Shown here one piece after another: positions 24,041 to 36,678 of a DNA stretch of 64,000 bases. The notes under the pieces were generated by a model. It made no database searches, was not told the DNA's origin, and saw only the letters and a program-made list of their open reading frames with translations. Each line of letters starts with the position of its first letter. Within the stretch, counting starts at the first letter, position 1. Both the position numbers and the translations under genes were made by a program. Origin of the DNA: Phylloscopus collybita (taxonomy: Eukaryota > Chordata > Aves > Passeriformes > Phylloscopidae). The stretch is taken from positions 22,981,501 through 23,045,500 of the forward strand of contig JAJNNQ010000003.1 of NCBI GenBank assembly GCA_027886175.1. Reading direction: 5' to 3'.

Positions 24041-27000
24041 TGTCACTTAATTACTGCATGGCTGAGGATGAGCTTTGTCCTCACCTGAATTTCAATCTAA
24101 CTGGCTACAGGAGTGTGGTGCAGCCTGGATATGGTAGCATTTTGTGCTTATGTGTAGGATTTTTAAGTGTACTTTCTGGCAATATTGCTCTGTCAAGATT
24201 ATATTAGTCCTGCTGCAAACGTGTTATCAAGTTTGCATAACAAAATTAGTTGTGCCTGCATGGAAGCTGCTATGAAATTGAACCATACTATGGAATATCT
24301 TGAGGCCTTGGAGAATTCCATACATTCTAGTCATGAATTTCATGAGCATTAATTATTGAAAGTTGTGTTTAATGTCTGTCTGGCCTTGGCCAAATCAAAG
24401 TCAGACCCTAGTCTTGCCTGTTTAAGCTAAAAGATCTCTGGGGAAGAGAATATAAACCATTCTCTGCATGTGCTTTTGAGGCTGCTCAAAAATTCTCTTT
24501 GATGCAAGTTTTAGCCTCGTCTCAAGGGTCTGCCTTCTGACTAGTTCAAAACCAGCTTTGCTGCTTTTTTGAGGTTTTCCAGTAAAGTGAGGGAAAATCT
24601 GTTAGATTTTAGGTTATAGAGTCTGTGCTAAGAAGTTTAAAATTGTGGCACAAAGGCTGGGATGCTTCAGAAGTGTGAGAGGCTGGGTCACCACCAGTCC
24701 TTTGGACCTTGACAGTAACAGAGAATTTTCTAGAAAAAGACCTGCTGCTGCTTCCTCACACCACGATATTAGAGAAACACTAAAATAGGTGCATGGGGTT
24801 TTAGAATTTTGAAATAGTTTCAGTGCCAGAATATCTGGTACAATGCTCTGGGATTTGGTGAGAATTTGGGGTGAATTTTTGTGGGACTTTCTGTGAGACT
24901 TCTGGTTTAATCATCCTGACTAAAATAATATGGGAATTATTTTCTCTTTATCCAACTTAGAAGTGCAGTTCTCTTTTAAAAAGATTTCTCTCGAGTCTTG
25001 GCACTCAAGAAGTTTATACAGGTTGGAGGTGACCTGTGTGGAAGAAGTCCTTAGTGTTGCTCTTCCTGAGCTGCTTTTGGGTGACAATTATTGTAACTGA
25101 AATTTTGGGTTCTGAGTCCAAGTTCAGACCACTGATTTCTTGAAAATAGCTATTTCATAAGCTAGTGGCTTGTGTCACAGCCTAAAAAGAATGTTTGTAA
25201 GAGGATTTTTAGGAAAGGTGTATTCTACACCCGCCTCTCACCTTCTGTCCCTGGGGCCTGCTATTTGATTTCCCAGGGGCAGTGTCTCAAGGGAAGGTAT
25301 GACACTGAGTGTGTGCACTGCTTCAAGAATTTTATATTGGAAACTATAAAGAAACACTTTAGTTGATCCATGGAGATGAGAGAAGTAAGGACAAGAACCA
25401 AAAATTATTCTGTGCCTGTGTATAGCATCTCTTGCTGCTTTAAGTAATCAGATGGAATAAATTAAATTATGTGGGCTTTCATGAAAGACAGCTTAGTTGT
25501 CTTCAAATACAAAACTCCTCTTTAATTAATGTGCTCAGAGCCTTTGTCAGTGTGGAAATACTTTGTCAATGTGGAATAAGTATTTAGTTGGTTATGAATT
25601 TATATTGAAGAAGAGAAACTGCAATGTTATATCTATGTGCTTGCTTCAGCTTCATTTGAGAACTCAGAGCTCTTACATCCATCTGGAGTTACTTTAATGT
25701 TGAAACTTTTTTTTTCTCATAAGAACAACTTAGAAAATGCTCCACCTGAATGATTCATACTGTGTTTCCATACGTGATATTCTCTGCAGATGTGGTCTCT
25801 TTTGAGGAGGGGAGAGAAACATAATCCCTGCTCACCAGCTGAAGGAAACAACTGTCTCTCTGGAACAAATCAGTGGTTCAAGGCTGAAATTGCTTGAAGA
25901 TGATGCCTAATACTTCGTTAACATCCTCTGGTTTGGGGCTCTTATACTTAAAAACAAGAGGATCACATTAAAAATAAGCCAGGCTCCACATCTGGATTTT
26001 CCTTCAAAAAACTTCTCTCATGGTTCTGTGAGTGAACTGCCCACCATTAACAAGTTGCTCATTTTTATTTTTTTTTTAAATATGCTCAACCGACTGTGAA
26101 GTGACACTCTCTATTTTCTGCTCTCCCTCAATGAACAAGCTGCTCACATCTGGAACTGGGCTCTGTTGCTACAGAAGATGTTTTCTGCACATTTTCCTCC
26201 ACAGAAAATAGATTCTATGTCTGCCAGTGGCTCTGGGCTGCTCCTTCTTGCAAACAAGGGGCAGGTGGAGGGATGAAGTGCAACTTTTTGAGTCTGGGGT
26301 ACATTTTGTGCCAAATTTATATAGAGTTAAAGAAAGGACCTGTCTGGTGGGCTGAGAAGGGTTGAAGGCTGGATGCTTTGAACTCTTTGATCTCTGCCAC
26401 TGTGGAGTCAGGGTAGAGGAAACGGCATTGGTAACTCAGTACATTAGAGTATTGAGCCTTCCCTACACAGACATCAGTTGTGTAGCCTGCAAGAAAGTTC
26501 ACTACCTCTGCAGTGGATTCACTATTCTCTGCAATGGGGAGGAGCAGAAGAGGAAGGGAGGGAGTTAAAACAGTTCAGTGTATACAGAAATCAATGGAAA
26601 GATTCACATTAACTGCAATGGCTTTTGGATTTGGAACTTAAACTCTATTATATGGTCTCTTCAATAAAAGACCTTCTGTTTTTCTACTTAAGCAAAAGTT
26701 CTTGAAGACTGAACTGAACTTTCCCCTCAAGGTGCTTGCACTGTAGATTTATTACAGTTGCATTAAAGCAGCCATTTCTGTGCTTCTAATGCATTAACAG
26801 TCTGCCAGTTCAATAAGATTGTATGTTTGGGTGGAAAAGAAATCTAGAGATGTGCTACAGACAGTGCTTGGAATGGTAATGAGAATGGCAGCTCATTAGG
26901 ATTAGCAATGCAAAAAAAGGTTCCAGTTAATGAACAATGAAAACATTTTGGCAGTTGCAGGGTTGATTATTGGAAGGCTGCTCATGCTGCTATAATTTAA

Positions 27001-29254
27001 GCATCTAACGTGACTGTCCATTATCAGCTCAGATTTTGAGAGGTTTATTATTCCATCAAAACATTAATTCTGTGCTGAGGGTTGGCATGGAAGACAGGCA
27101 AGCAACTAAGTTGCATTATATGTGCTATTTGTGTATTTGATAGAGACTGTAAATGAAGCCAGCAACCAAGTTTCTTAGGCCCAAATTAAAATGCCTGCTA
27201 TCTTATTCAGATTAGAAGGGCTTGGGAGAGGCTGCATGGGCATGAGCAGATGATGCTGCTGGAGAGGGTCCCATTCAGTTCATGGGCAAGCACAGCTCCA
27301 GCCTGTCCCCACTGTCCCAAGGTCTGGCTGTAGGAGATGAACCCTTCTGAGCACCAGCTGTGGTGAAGTGGCTCTGACTGAATTTACTTTTTGATGTAGG
27401 ACAGTAGAATTTTACTGCTGCTGAAGATGGTGAAGCTTGACTTCACTGTTCCCATGGAAAACAGGTGCTTTGCCCCTGATGTTAGGGAAAGGCTAGTTAG
27501 CACTGGGATAACCTTCACAGGAAGGTTGCTCAGGAGAAGAGTAGGGGATAACAGGAGAGATGGTGAGAGTAACCTAGGTGTCCTCTGCATGATAGTGCAA
27601 ACCAACGTCTCAGTCTGATTGAAAATCCAAGGCTTCAGGCTATTTGCTTTTCTGGGCTTCTTATTACTTTGGTTTTAATCTGATGTGAAACCAAAACCAC
27701 TTCTGAATTCGCAGTCAAAGCTGGTTTCTCAGTGCTGGCAACTATTGTTGGCAATCCCTAACAGACTAAAAATGACCACAAATACCCCAAAGTAATGCTT
27801 TGTTAATAACCCAGGGATTGTTCTGTGGGACTTGACAGATCTTGAATTTGGAGGGAAGATTTCCCTTGACTTCTGTTTTCCACTCTGATTAAGTTTTAAT
27901 TTATTTATTTCCATCTAAATTGCACATCTTCTGTCTAATGGGGCTTTCACTCAGCAGTACCCAGTGCCCAGCTCCCCTCTGCAGCAGATGGTGTGAGTAA
28001 CCTGGCCCTGTTTCCACCCTCAGTGAGCAGCAGAAGGTGCTGCCAGGTTGTTGGATGCTGTGGATGCCTTGTGGTGGTTACAGTTTAGCTGTAGAAAATT
28101 ATGCTGCCTGACAATTTAGGAGCACAGTTGGTATTAAGCAGATGTGAATATTGTTGTCTAGAAAATGGTATAGGGCTCTAATCAATGTGATTTTCTTATT
28201 GCTGTGAAATTACCTGTGAAAATATCAGCTCAATCTGATCCTTTGGTGTGCATTATTCCATGGGATGGTTAAGTCTGGGCAGAGGACCCACTTTCCCTGT
28301 GATGTGGAGGGGTTTGATCATTCCCTTACCAGTTCTGCCATATTAATTACTATGGAGGGGATTATTTTTATAACCACATTTTGAGTTAGAGTGGGCAGCA
28401 TTGTACTAGAGGTGAGTCAGGTTTGATGTGGTTTGTGATGTTATAGTTTTACCAAGGAGATGGTCCAGCAGTGGGCTGGGTCCCTTCTCATGCTGATATT
28501 GATGGGAATTTTGGACACTAACTTTTTGCTGGCTCTTTACCACTCTAGCCAATTATTGGGCACCAAGAAAAAGGCGCAGCCAGAGCACATTCATTAGGGT
28601 CTGTAAAAATAACAGTTTTGTAATACGTGCAGCCTGAACCTCTTTTTGACTATTCTTATTCAGGCTGCATGAAACCCTTAGTTTCTTTGGGCTGAGGTCT
28701 TTGTACAGAATACTGTCCTGATGAGGATGGTTCATAGCAGTCTGTAGCAGTGACTCACAAGCACAAAGATGCACCAGCATGCAGGGAGTCCTCTGAGCCC
28801 CTGGTGCCCCTCTGTCTGCTGCAAAGACTTCCCATGGGGAATTTTGGCCCATGCTCCTTCCTTCCCTTCTGCAGACCATTCTCATCTCTCTTTGGTGGCA
28901 CACTGGAGAGAGTCCCTGCAGAGCTGAAAGGTTTGCTTTTAGCTCTGTCTGAGGTGGAAATGGGGATCAGCAGTGGTGTGGCATGGACAGGCTTGTCTGG
29001 GTACTGTTTCTATCATGATGGGGAGGAGGGAGCTGAGATGCAGAGAGGGAAGGAGTTGAGGTGGAAAAGACAGATTACAAATAGCAAGGAGAGCACACAG
29101 GAACTGTGAAGACAGCATAGAGCTTGGAAGTTGTTTGTCTCTAGCCTAGAGGAAGTGACATGTTAAAAACTTCCCTCCATTGGAAAAGCCAGGAGGAGTA
29201 GCCAGCTTTCCTGCTTGAGCCCCCAGTTCAGCCTTCAGCCTGCTAGGTACTGCT
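24041..29254. other. 5.2-kb non-coding interval
   Basis: No gene or known repeat recognised. An AT-rich block at about 26740-27130 with many ATTA/TAAT cores looks like a candidate conserved element. TTTGCATAACAAA at 24232-24244 resembles a POU-SOX composite site. Open frames stay at or below 119 codons, with no family signatures. Confidence 0.5.
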
Positions 29255-29259
29255 GTCTC

Positions 29260-29871
29260 TGTCTTGGTTTGGAAAGACAACTTCTGCTAAGGTTTGAAAT
29301 GGAGAATGTAAACTCCCTCCGTCTGAATTATTATAATTTTGAAATTAAGGGACTCTCAGCCAAAGATATGGGTATAGGAATACCAGCTCTTTACTAGGAA
29401 AATCAAAATAAAAATGAAGTAGAAAAAACCAACCAAACAAGAGCCAGAACACCACCTGACACCCTGTTGGTCAGAGTGGCAGTCCAGTCAAGTCCTCCTG
29501 CAGTGACAGATGTGGTTCTGTTGGAGCAATGATCCTGTAGAAGGGTGTAGTTTTACTCTGAAGGTCCAGTGGTGGTGAGATGGGTCCAGTCCTCCTCTGG
29601 CAATCCAGTGCAAACAGGCTGTGCTGGTGTTCTGAATCTCAGCTTTGATCCAGGTGGGAATGCTGGCCTCCTCCCCCTGGGTGGAGCATCTCCCAATGGG
29701 ATGATGGAATTGTATCAGCCCTGCAGTGAGCCTGGATGGCCCATGAACAGCAGATATCCCCTGGAGGGAGGATGGGTGCTGGAAGGGATAAAGAGCCCTG
29801 CCCCACCTGGTTTTAATAGCTGGTGACAGAACACATACTGCTGGTTACATCCTGCACTGCAACCCAAGACA
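29260..29871 (-). mobile_element. Solo LTR, family A copy 6, divergent subfamily
   Basis: A 612-bp LTR in minus orientation: on + it starts TGTCTTGGTTTGG and ends CCCAAGACA. The flanks GTCTC (29255-29259) and GCCTC (29872-29876) form a 5-bp duplication with one mismatch. Its U3 differs from other family A copies (GACAGAACACATACTGCTGG near the right end) and is nearly identical to the truncated copy at 32.8 kb. No internal region is present. Confidence 0.85.
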
Positions 29872-29876
29872 GCCTC

Positions 29877-31159
29877 CCAGTTACAGGTTGTTGTTTTCAC
29901 TTCCTGGCCATGCAGCAGCTGAAACAATCTGGTGACCTTCAAGCCAAATCACCTGAACTTTGTATTGCACATAGCTGCTCATGACTCCTGGCCTGGTCAG
30001 ACCCTGTTTTAACTCCTCCTGTCATTCAGTGATCACAGGGGACAAGGGGAGCTCAGTGACTGTCGCAGCCCCATGGGCACTTTCTCAGCCAGATGTGTGT
30101 AGACTGCATGGGGAATCCTGGCCTGTGGGATTTGATTACAGCTGCTGTGGGTGTTGTAGCTGTCTGTTCTGTAGAACAACCCTTGGTATCCCTTCAGTGC
30201 TTTGTTCAGTGATCAGTGCAGAAGGTTTGTACCACTGATGTAACTTCTGAGAGAGGCCTGGAGCTGCACATCTTCAGTTTGTCTACAAACAGTTTTACCC
30301 CCTGTACTGGAGGTGAAGTAAATAGGATTAGACATAGAAAGCTGTAGGAATAAGGGACCTGCTTTGAGGGTGACAGTACAACAGACGGATTTTTGTGAGG
30401 ATTTGGGGTTGACTTAACTCTCTACAGACCTGCTTCTAAATGTATATCATGCCTCTACCCAAGGGTCTGGCATCAGAACTTCATCTGATCTGGTTTCCCT
30501 TCTCTCCATAGACTGCTGCTATGTAACTGTAGAAATGAAGAGTTTGTGCAGGCCTGAATGGTGATTCACCTCTAGAAAATTTGTTCCCAGAGGTGCCTGT
30601 AAATTCTTATGGAGGGGCAAACCTTTCAGAAGCCATTAGACTGAGTTCTTTCAGGGGGTTCCCAACCTGTGTTCTCTCCCAGCAGATCTTTTGTACTCCC
30701 CATTGTGTAGGAAAGAGTAATTGGTTTTTTCATTTTTATATTTTTTCTGGATGTTGCAAACTTACAGCTGCAAGGACAGTATTGTAGTTCATCTGTGTTA
30801 GGATTGGAATTTAAGTAACTGTTGGGTTTGTGCTTTGATGCTGAAAGCAAATGCATTTAGATAAAGGATGATCTTTGAATCAAACAATAGCATGTAGCAG
30901 ATATGCTAATGAGTATCTAACAGCTATTTTCTTTAATGAAATTAAGTGCAAATAGATCTTAGCCATTTGAATGTGTTAATCAAGTCATACCTCTGTATCT
31001 TTTGCAAATTATCTTAGGGATAATAGTCGAAATAGCAAGCAAATTTTTTGTTACGGAATATGCTGAAATTTACTGATAATATAAAAACTACTCTATCGAA
31101 ACTAATTTAGAAGCTTATTTCAGACACTTCCTTTAATAGGTTAACAAAATAACATTGGG
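29877..31159. other. Non-coding interval
   Basis: No gene recognised. The right part (about 30860-31160) is AT-rich with repeated TAAT/ATTA words and looks like a candidate conserved element. Confidence 0.5.
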
Positions 31160-31215
31160 AATATTTTTATTTTCTTAGTAAAGAGCTGTTATTCCTATTC
31201 TCATATTCCTGTTCC
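31160..31215 (+). mobile_element. Fragment of family A LTR 3' region (weak)
   Basis: TTCTTAGTAAAGAGCTGTTA followed by TTCCTATTC closely matches the poly(A)/U5 segment of family A (for example 10254-10282). Flanking similarity fades quickly, so this is either an old LTR remnant or a short captured piece. Confidence 0.45.
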
Positions 31216-31449
31216 CATAACAAAATAGCATTTTGTTTTATTAACAAAATAAATTGTAATTGTAAACAGCAGCCTCACAGTGTGAGTTACTAAATTAACA
31301 ATGGGATGCAGAAAGATGTAAGAACGTAAAAGGATAAAAGCCTACTTGAAATTATTTAAATGCTTTCTGATACCTATATTTTCTGGTGAGATTCCCTTTC
31401 CTAAGCCAGTTGTAGCCTTTAACTCATTCTTGATGTAGTGTTATGGGTT

Positions 31450-31625
31450 TGGTTGTTGTGGTTTTTTTTGTTTGTTTTTGTTTGTGTTTTTGTTTTTTTT
31501 TTTTGTTTGTTTGTTTTTTGTTTTGTTGGTTTTTTTGTGTGGTTTTTTTTTTCTTTGTTTTGTTTTGTTTTTTGGGGGGATGGGGCAGGGTTGGGGTCAG
31601 TTGGTTGGGGTTTTTTTGTTATTGT
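31450..31625 (+). repeat. (GTTT)n / T-G rich simple repeat
   Basis: About 175 bp composed almost wholly of T and G with GTTT and GTTTT units and a G6 run near 31575. Open frames through it are artefacts. Confidence 0.9.
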
Positions 31626-31705
31626 TGTACCGAAAATGTAATATCTTGACATCAAGTATCTAAAAGAGTGGTAATCCAGTGGAAGCCATGCACTAAATAG
31701 GTGTG

Positions 31706-31770
31706 CCCTTCCCTTCCCTTCCCTTCCCTTCCCTTCCCTTCCCTTCCCTTCCCTTCCCTTCCCTTCCCTT
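31706..31770. repeat. (CCCTT)13 polypyrimidine microsatellite
   Basis: A pure 65-bp pentanucleotide array with pyrimidines on the + strand. Overlapping frames code for GREGKG or LPFPS repeats and are artefacts. Confidence 0.98.
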
Positions 31771-32811
31771 CCCCTGGAGAATGTGCAGCAAAGCCACCTT
31801 TGCTGTCTGCTCTGGGAGCCCCCCCAGCTGCTGGAGCTTGTCACCTGCCCCTGCACAGCTCCCTTGGGAGGCACAGCAGGAGCAGCACTCTGGCAGCCCT
31901 GGGAGTTGCCCTCTGGGATCCCTGGCACACACTGCAATGGCTGGAATTCCAGCTTGCAGCAAGGGAAAGAAGTTCCTGCCCTTCAAGGCAAAGGTCTGAA
32001 GAGGCTGAAAGCCAAGTGGAGCAAGATCTGACAGTGACATTTCACTGCCAACCTTCAGAACTTCATCCAGGGCTGTATTAGTTCCTGTATGGGGGGAAAA
32101 AAGCATTGGGGGTGTCGTTGGCTGGGAGCTGCCCTGGGTAAAGAGAGACACAGCGAGGGAAACAGAGCAGGCAAAGGAGGGCAGGGAGGGGGAAGGTCAC
32201 TGCAAACAGCATCACTCTGTAACAGCGAGGGGATGGGAAATCTTTGTTGTATAAATATCAACAGAAACTCTGGGTTTGGTTCAGGTGTCTTTGCCAGGCT
32301 CCTGAAGGGCTCTGGTGCCCCATTCTCTCTAAGGAAATTCCCTCTTTTTGCCCATCCTTGGTAGTGGGGATGATGAGGCAGAGGGTGCCTTTGACTCAGT
32401 GCATCCAGCAAGCAAGAGGCAGGACAGGTCCACCAGGATGGGAAGCCAACTCACAGCTGGGGGGCTCAGAAATCTAAACACCAGCAGAACAGCAGCAGGG
32501 CACATTGGCCATTTGTGATACAAAAGGCAGCACTGAAAATGACAGGTAATGATAGCCTATCACCCTAATCACCCCTATCCCTTTTCCTTTTGAAAGTTTC
32601 TCTGAAATAGCCAAAATATCTTTTAAATATCCTTTATCTTTGACTGTCACAGATCTTTTGTGAGCATACTCAGGAAGAGAGCACAACATTAGTGTGTTGT
32701 TGGTAGGACATGGCTTGTTGTCCATTTTTCCCTACTAAATTACAGCAGTAGATACTGGAAATAACTACTTATTAGTTATCCTAATCCTATCCTGAGGAAT
32801 TTTTCCTCAGC
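31771..32811. other. GC-richer non-coding interval
   Basis: Roughly 31770-32500 is noticeably GC-richer than its surroundings and has overlapping open frames on both strands, up to 126-172 codons when extended through the microsatellite. No protein family is recognised. It could be a decayed repeat or a non-coding exon; I cannot tell. Confidence 0.4.
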
Positions 32812-32814
32812 TTT

Positions 32815-33092
32815 CCCCTGGCAATCCAGTGCAAACAGGCTGTGCTGCTGTTCTGAATCTCAGCTTTGATCCAGGTGGGAATGCTGGGCTCCTCCCCCTG
32901 GGTGGAGCATCTCCCAATGGGATGATGGAATTGTATCAGCCCTGCAGTGAGCCTGGATGGCCCATGAACAGCAGATATCCCCTGGAGGGAGGATGGGTGC
33001 TGGAAGGGATAAAGAGCCCTGCCCCACCTGGTTTGAACAGCTGGTGACAGAACACAAACTGCTGATTACATCCTGCACTGCGAACCGAGACG
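32815..33092 (-). mobile_element. Truncated LTR, family A copy 7
   Basis: A 278-bp segment almost identical to 29598-29871 of copy 6 (for example TGTATCAGCCCTGCAGTGAG and AGATATCCCCTGGAGGGAGG in both). The right terminus is decayed to ACCGAGACG. The left part of the LTR (R/U5 in element orientation) is missing, and no duplication can be assigned. Confidence 0.85.
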
Positions 33093-35843
33093 TGTACAAA
33101 GCAGAGCAGCTTTTGAGGTGCCCAAGCTGGGCGCAGGACAAGGTGTGGCTGGGGCTGCCACAATCTGGTGGTGTGTTTTCACCAGAGAAGTCTGTCTCCC
33201 CTGTGGAAGCACCACACCTATTCCAGCACAGCTCCTCTGCAGAAAGCTATTGCCACATCTCAGGGAATTAAATTTCCTTCCAGATGGCTTACTAAGTTGT
33301 TGTGATATCTTGGGTGATTCCCTTAATATCTTCTGTGACAGAACTACACGTTTGCAAACTGTTTGGCAGAAAGTGACATTTGACTCTCTCCCAAAGCTTT
33401 TCACAGCACTGACAGGAGCAGAAGATAGCCCCCCCCAGTTTATCCTTGTCAAAAAAATAACTCTGGAACTCATTGACAGACGTGTTGTGCAAGGAGGTAC
33501 TGTTTTTAGAGCTGCTTTCTAAAACTGAACTCATGCTCAGATTTCCTGAACCAGCATTTCAAAGCCTAGTGCTATTCTAGAAAAGCTGTGTATCAGCACA
33601 GCGTTCTGCTGACCATTCAGAACACCCTGTACATCAGAAGAACACATTATGACTACTTATCTCAAGTCAGAGCACTGCCAGTGGGAATAACTGTATGATA
33701 ACAAGCATTCCAGGCTCAAGGTTACATGGTTACCTGGGGCACAGGGAGGAAGAGTGACAGGCACAGACACATTTTAGATCATATCCTGCTTTGGAACCTT
33801 GATGGTTTTTATAGACCAGACAAAGATATTTTAAAAATAGAGGCTATCACAGAGTACAAAACAGCCAGTGTCAGATGTGTATTCTATGGCAGGACTGGAA
33901 AGAACAGCCTTTTATAGCTCACTGTCTCAGAAACAACTCTGTTCTTTATGTTTCCATGATACCATTTTTATCAAAAGCCCAGCTCCTGCTCTGGATCTTT
34001 TGTGTGCAGACTGTGGTCCATAGAGTGAGTGTGCTTTGCACAACCCAGTATCTACTCAGTCTGCCTTGCTCTCCAACTAGGGAAACAGCCCCTGGAACAA
34101 GAGTTTGCTTAAAGGACATGGATTTAGGTTTGCTGCACAATTTTTAGGCCTTAACACTGGATGTGGGTTTATTAGGATGGGTTTTTCCTCTGAAAGCTGG
34201 GTTCTCCTGTCTGACAGATGTTCTTCATGTGAAAGGATGGGTAGGAGAGAGGCAGAACCTAAGCCAGTGAATATAGCTTCATGCAATTGCTGTGTCCAGG
34301 TCAGCATAACTTCTGAGGCAGAGGCATTTGTGTATGGGTATATCCTTTCTGTAATCAGGGTTTTCCAGTTTTACTGGCAGTCTTGGAATAAACCTCCTGG
34401 GGATCTGAGTCACTTCAGCTCATTATATTCTTTTGTTCTTTTGCTATTTGTGGCAGTTTGGGGCTTTTCCAGCCATTCTTTACAGAAGGCTGCTGCGAGC
34501 TCTGGGTGGATTTTTCAAATGCCTTTGAAGATCATGATATATTGAAAAATATATGAGGGAAGAGTTTCATCTTGTTGGACCAGAGCTTTCATAATGACCA
34601 CAGAGGCCCAGTTTGGGGGGGGTAGTGGCATCTGCTTGTGTGCTGGGAGCTGCATGTGGAGGGGCAGAGGTTCAGAAATGTAGCAGCTGCTTCTCATCTG
34701 CCTTTGGCATTTCTGTGCTACTGGGGTTCCTTCAGCAAAGGAAATAGAGCCTCCACCAGGAAGGAGGTTTGTGCTTCCCAGCCGTGCTCTTAACTTGCCT
34801 GAATGCACTGCTTTGGATTTGTATTGGGTTAAGATTCTGCCCCACCCATTGTGTCTGCTTTTTAGGGATGGCAGCTCCAGGGATTGAAAATAACAAACAA
34901 AACACAGAAGCTGTTAACCTTTAAAGGCACATCAGGGTGGAGGGACAGTTATCAGAGAAGCTGTACTGAAAGAGAGACCTTGGAGCACTTTTAGCTGAGG
35001 TACTCTAGGGGATTTTGGGAGCTGCTTTTGACCTACACACGCCAGCTGCTTTGGGAGATTTTTATTGTGCAGTAAAATTAATTTGAGTTTGCTAATTGTG
35101 TTTGCAGTAGCTGCTGCACTCTGGCTGCAGGAAGCACTGCTGAGACATCAGTGTGTGTACAAAACATAGTGCACAATCAGTGGTTGGTTTGAGCTTTTAT
35201 TGATGAGCCTGCTTCCTGTATCTACATTTGGACATATTGGAAGGTTCCTCAATATCCTGTGGGTAGGGAATAAAAAAATCTCCCATTGAGCCTCTTAGTT
35301 ACTGTGTAAATAATTTAGTTTAACTGTATGACAGCATAAAATATTCTTCACAAATACGTAGTGAGTTTCAAGGAATCCAGCTTTTACCCTCTTCTACAAA
35401 GTATTGCTATACCTTACAAGAAGCCCAATTGATTTCACAGGAGCTACTAATAGATTAATACTCAATGCATAAGAAGTGGCATTCATCTCTGAAATTAATT
35501 CAGCTTTGATTGTGATCTTCTCTTAATATATTTCTAAAAAAAAATTAATTGGATTGCATAAGTATTCAACAAACCAGCTAATTTAACTTAATCTTGCACT
35601 GTCCTTATTAATAAAAAAGCAAATTTCAATTTGTAATTAAGTCTCATTGAAAATCTGACTCTTAATTTGAAGAAATGTGATACATGGACACAGAGATAAA
35701 GTAACCATCTCCTGGTCAAAACCAAATTTCCTCCTGGAGCAGCCTGCTGTCTGTTCTACAGAGACCAGGCACTGAACTTCTTTCTTCAGAGCTGATATTC
35801 TAATAACTCTGCCACATGAGTTACCTCTGTCAGAGAACAGCTG
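33093..35843. other. Non-coding interval
   Basis: No gene recognised. Frames open on both strands at about 33066-33522 (134-135 codons) have no family match. The stretch 34815-35050 has some LTR-like features (TGTATTGGGTTAAGATTCTG) but no paired ends. The AT-rich block 35060-35690 is conserved-looking. Confidence 0.5.
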
Positions 35844-35847
35844 ATAA

Positions 35848-36303
35848 TGATGCCTTAAGTTTTAGTTCTCGTGTTTCCCAGATTCTGTGCTGCCCAGGGG
35901 TGCAGTTCTGAGCCTCACTCAGTGTCAGTCAGCTCTGCACAGAGTAGGGAGACAAAACAAATCCTTTTCATGCTGAAGACCAAGGACCACCATTACAAGT
36001 TTTCAGGTCTAAAAGCACAAACAAGGGTGGACTGAAGAGAAAAACAAGAAGGATGAGACCTCACAACCTGAAGCTGTAATTGGACAATTAAACCCCAATG
36101 TGCAAATGGACCAAAACTGATCAAAGTGTGAGACCTCATGACCTGTGGTCCATTTTGTGCCCATTTTGGGTCCACCTTGGGTGTGGCCCTGGGCAGGCTC
36201 TTGTCCTGCCCGAGGTGTATCCTGGAGGTTTTTTAATAAATATCTACTTTATTCTCTTAGCTCTGTCCAGTCTCTGTTCCAGCTCAGCCTTCCCAAGGCA
36301 TCA
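35848..36303 (+). mobile_element. Solo LTR, family B copy 1 (ERV1-like)
   Basis: A 456-bp LTR starting TGATGCCTTAAG and ending CCCAAGGCATCA, with inverted termini TGATGCCTT/AAGGCATCA. It has a perfect 4-bp duplication ATAA (35844-35847 and 36304-36307). Four-bp duplications are typical of gammaretrovirus-like ERV1 elements. AATAAA near 36234 is a good poly(A) signal for + orientation. No internal region is present. Confidence 0.9.
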
Positions 36304-36307
36304 ATAA

Positions 36308-36672
36308 GGCAGTCCTTGTCCCACTGGAAAGATTGCTAGAATACAGCATAAAAGAGAATAGACAGAAATGTACAGGCTGTATAAAGAACCTGGTTCAATA
36401 AATAGGCTCTTCACTCAGGCTCTGGTTGCTCCAGGAACTTGGGAAGTTTCCCAGCATGCAAGGGACTGAGCCTAAACTGAGCTCCATGTGATGCCTCCTT
36501 TCACCAAGTTATCCTCTAAAGTGACAGGGACAATGGATAATATTGCAAACCCTGAGAATAGCTCATGGACTCCTGGCTAAGGTGTATCTGTTGTGCTCTG
36601 TAACACAGGTGAGGAACAAAAGCATCAGCACATAATGGGACCAAGAGAAATGCACTAGGAATTCCAAATCTG
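36308..36672. other. Spacer between two LTRs
   Basis: About 365 bp, nothing recognised. Confidence 0.5.
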
Positions 36673-36678
36673 ATATAT

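Noticed and set aside
30490..30511. Good-looking 3' splice site (TTTCCCTTCTCTCCATAG)
   Set aside because: No downstream coding frame or matching donor. Such sites are frequent by chance.
33066..33522. Overlapping 134- and 135-codon frames on both strands
   Set aside because: No family signature. Mutual openness on both strands suggests GC composition, and part overlaps a truncated LTR.
34815..35050. Another LTR beginning TGTATTGGGTTAAG
   Set aside because: I could not find a matching CA end or target duplication.
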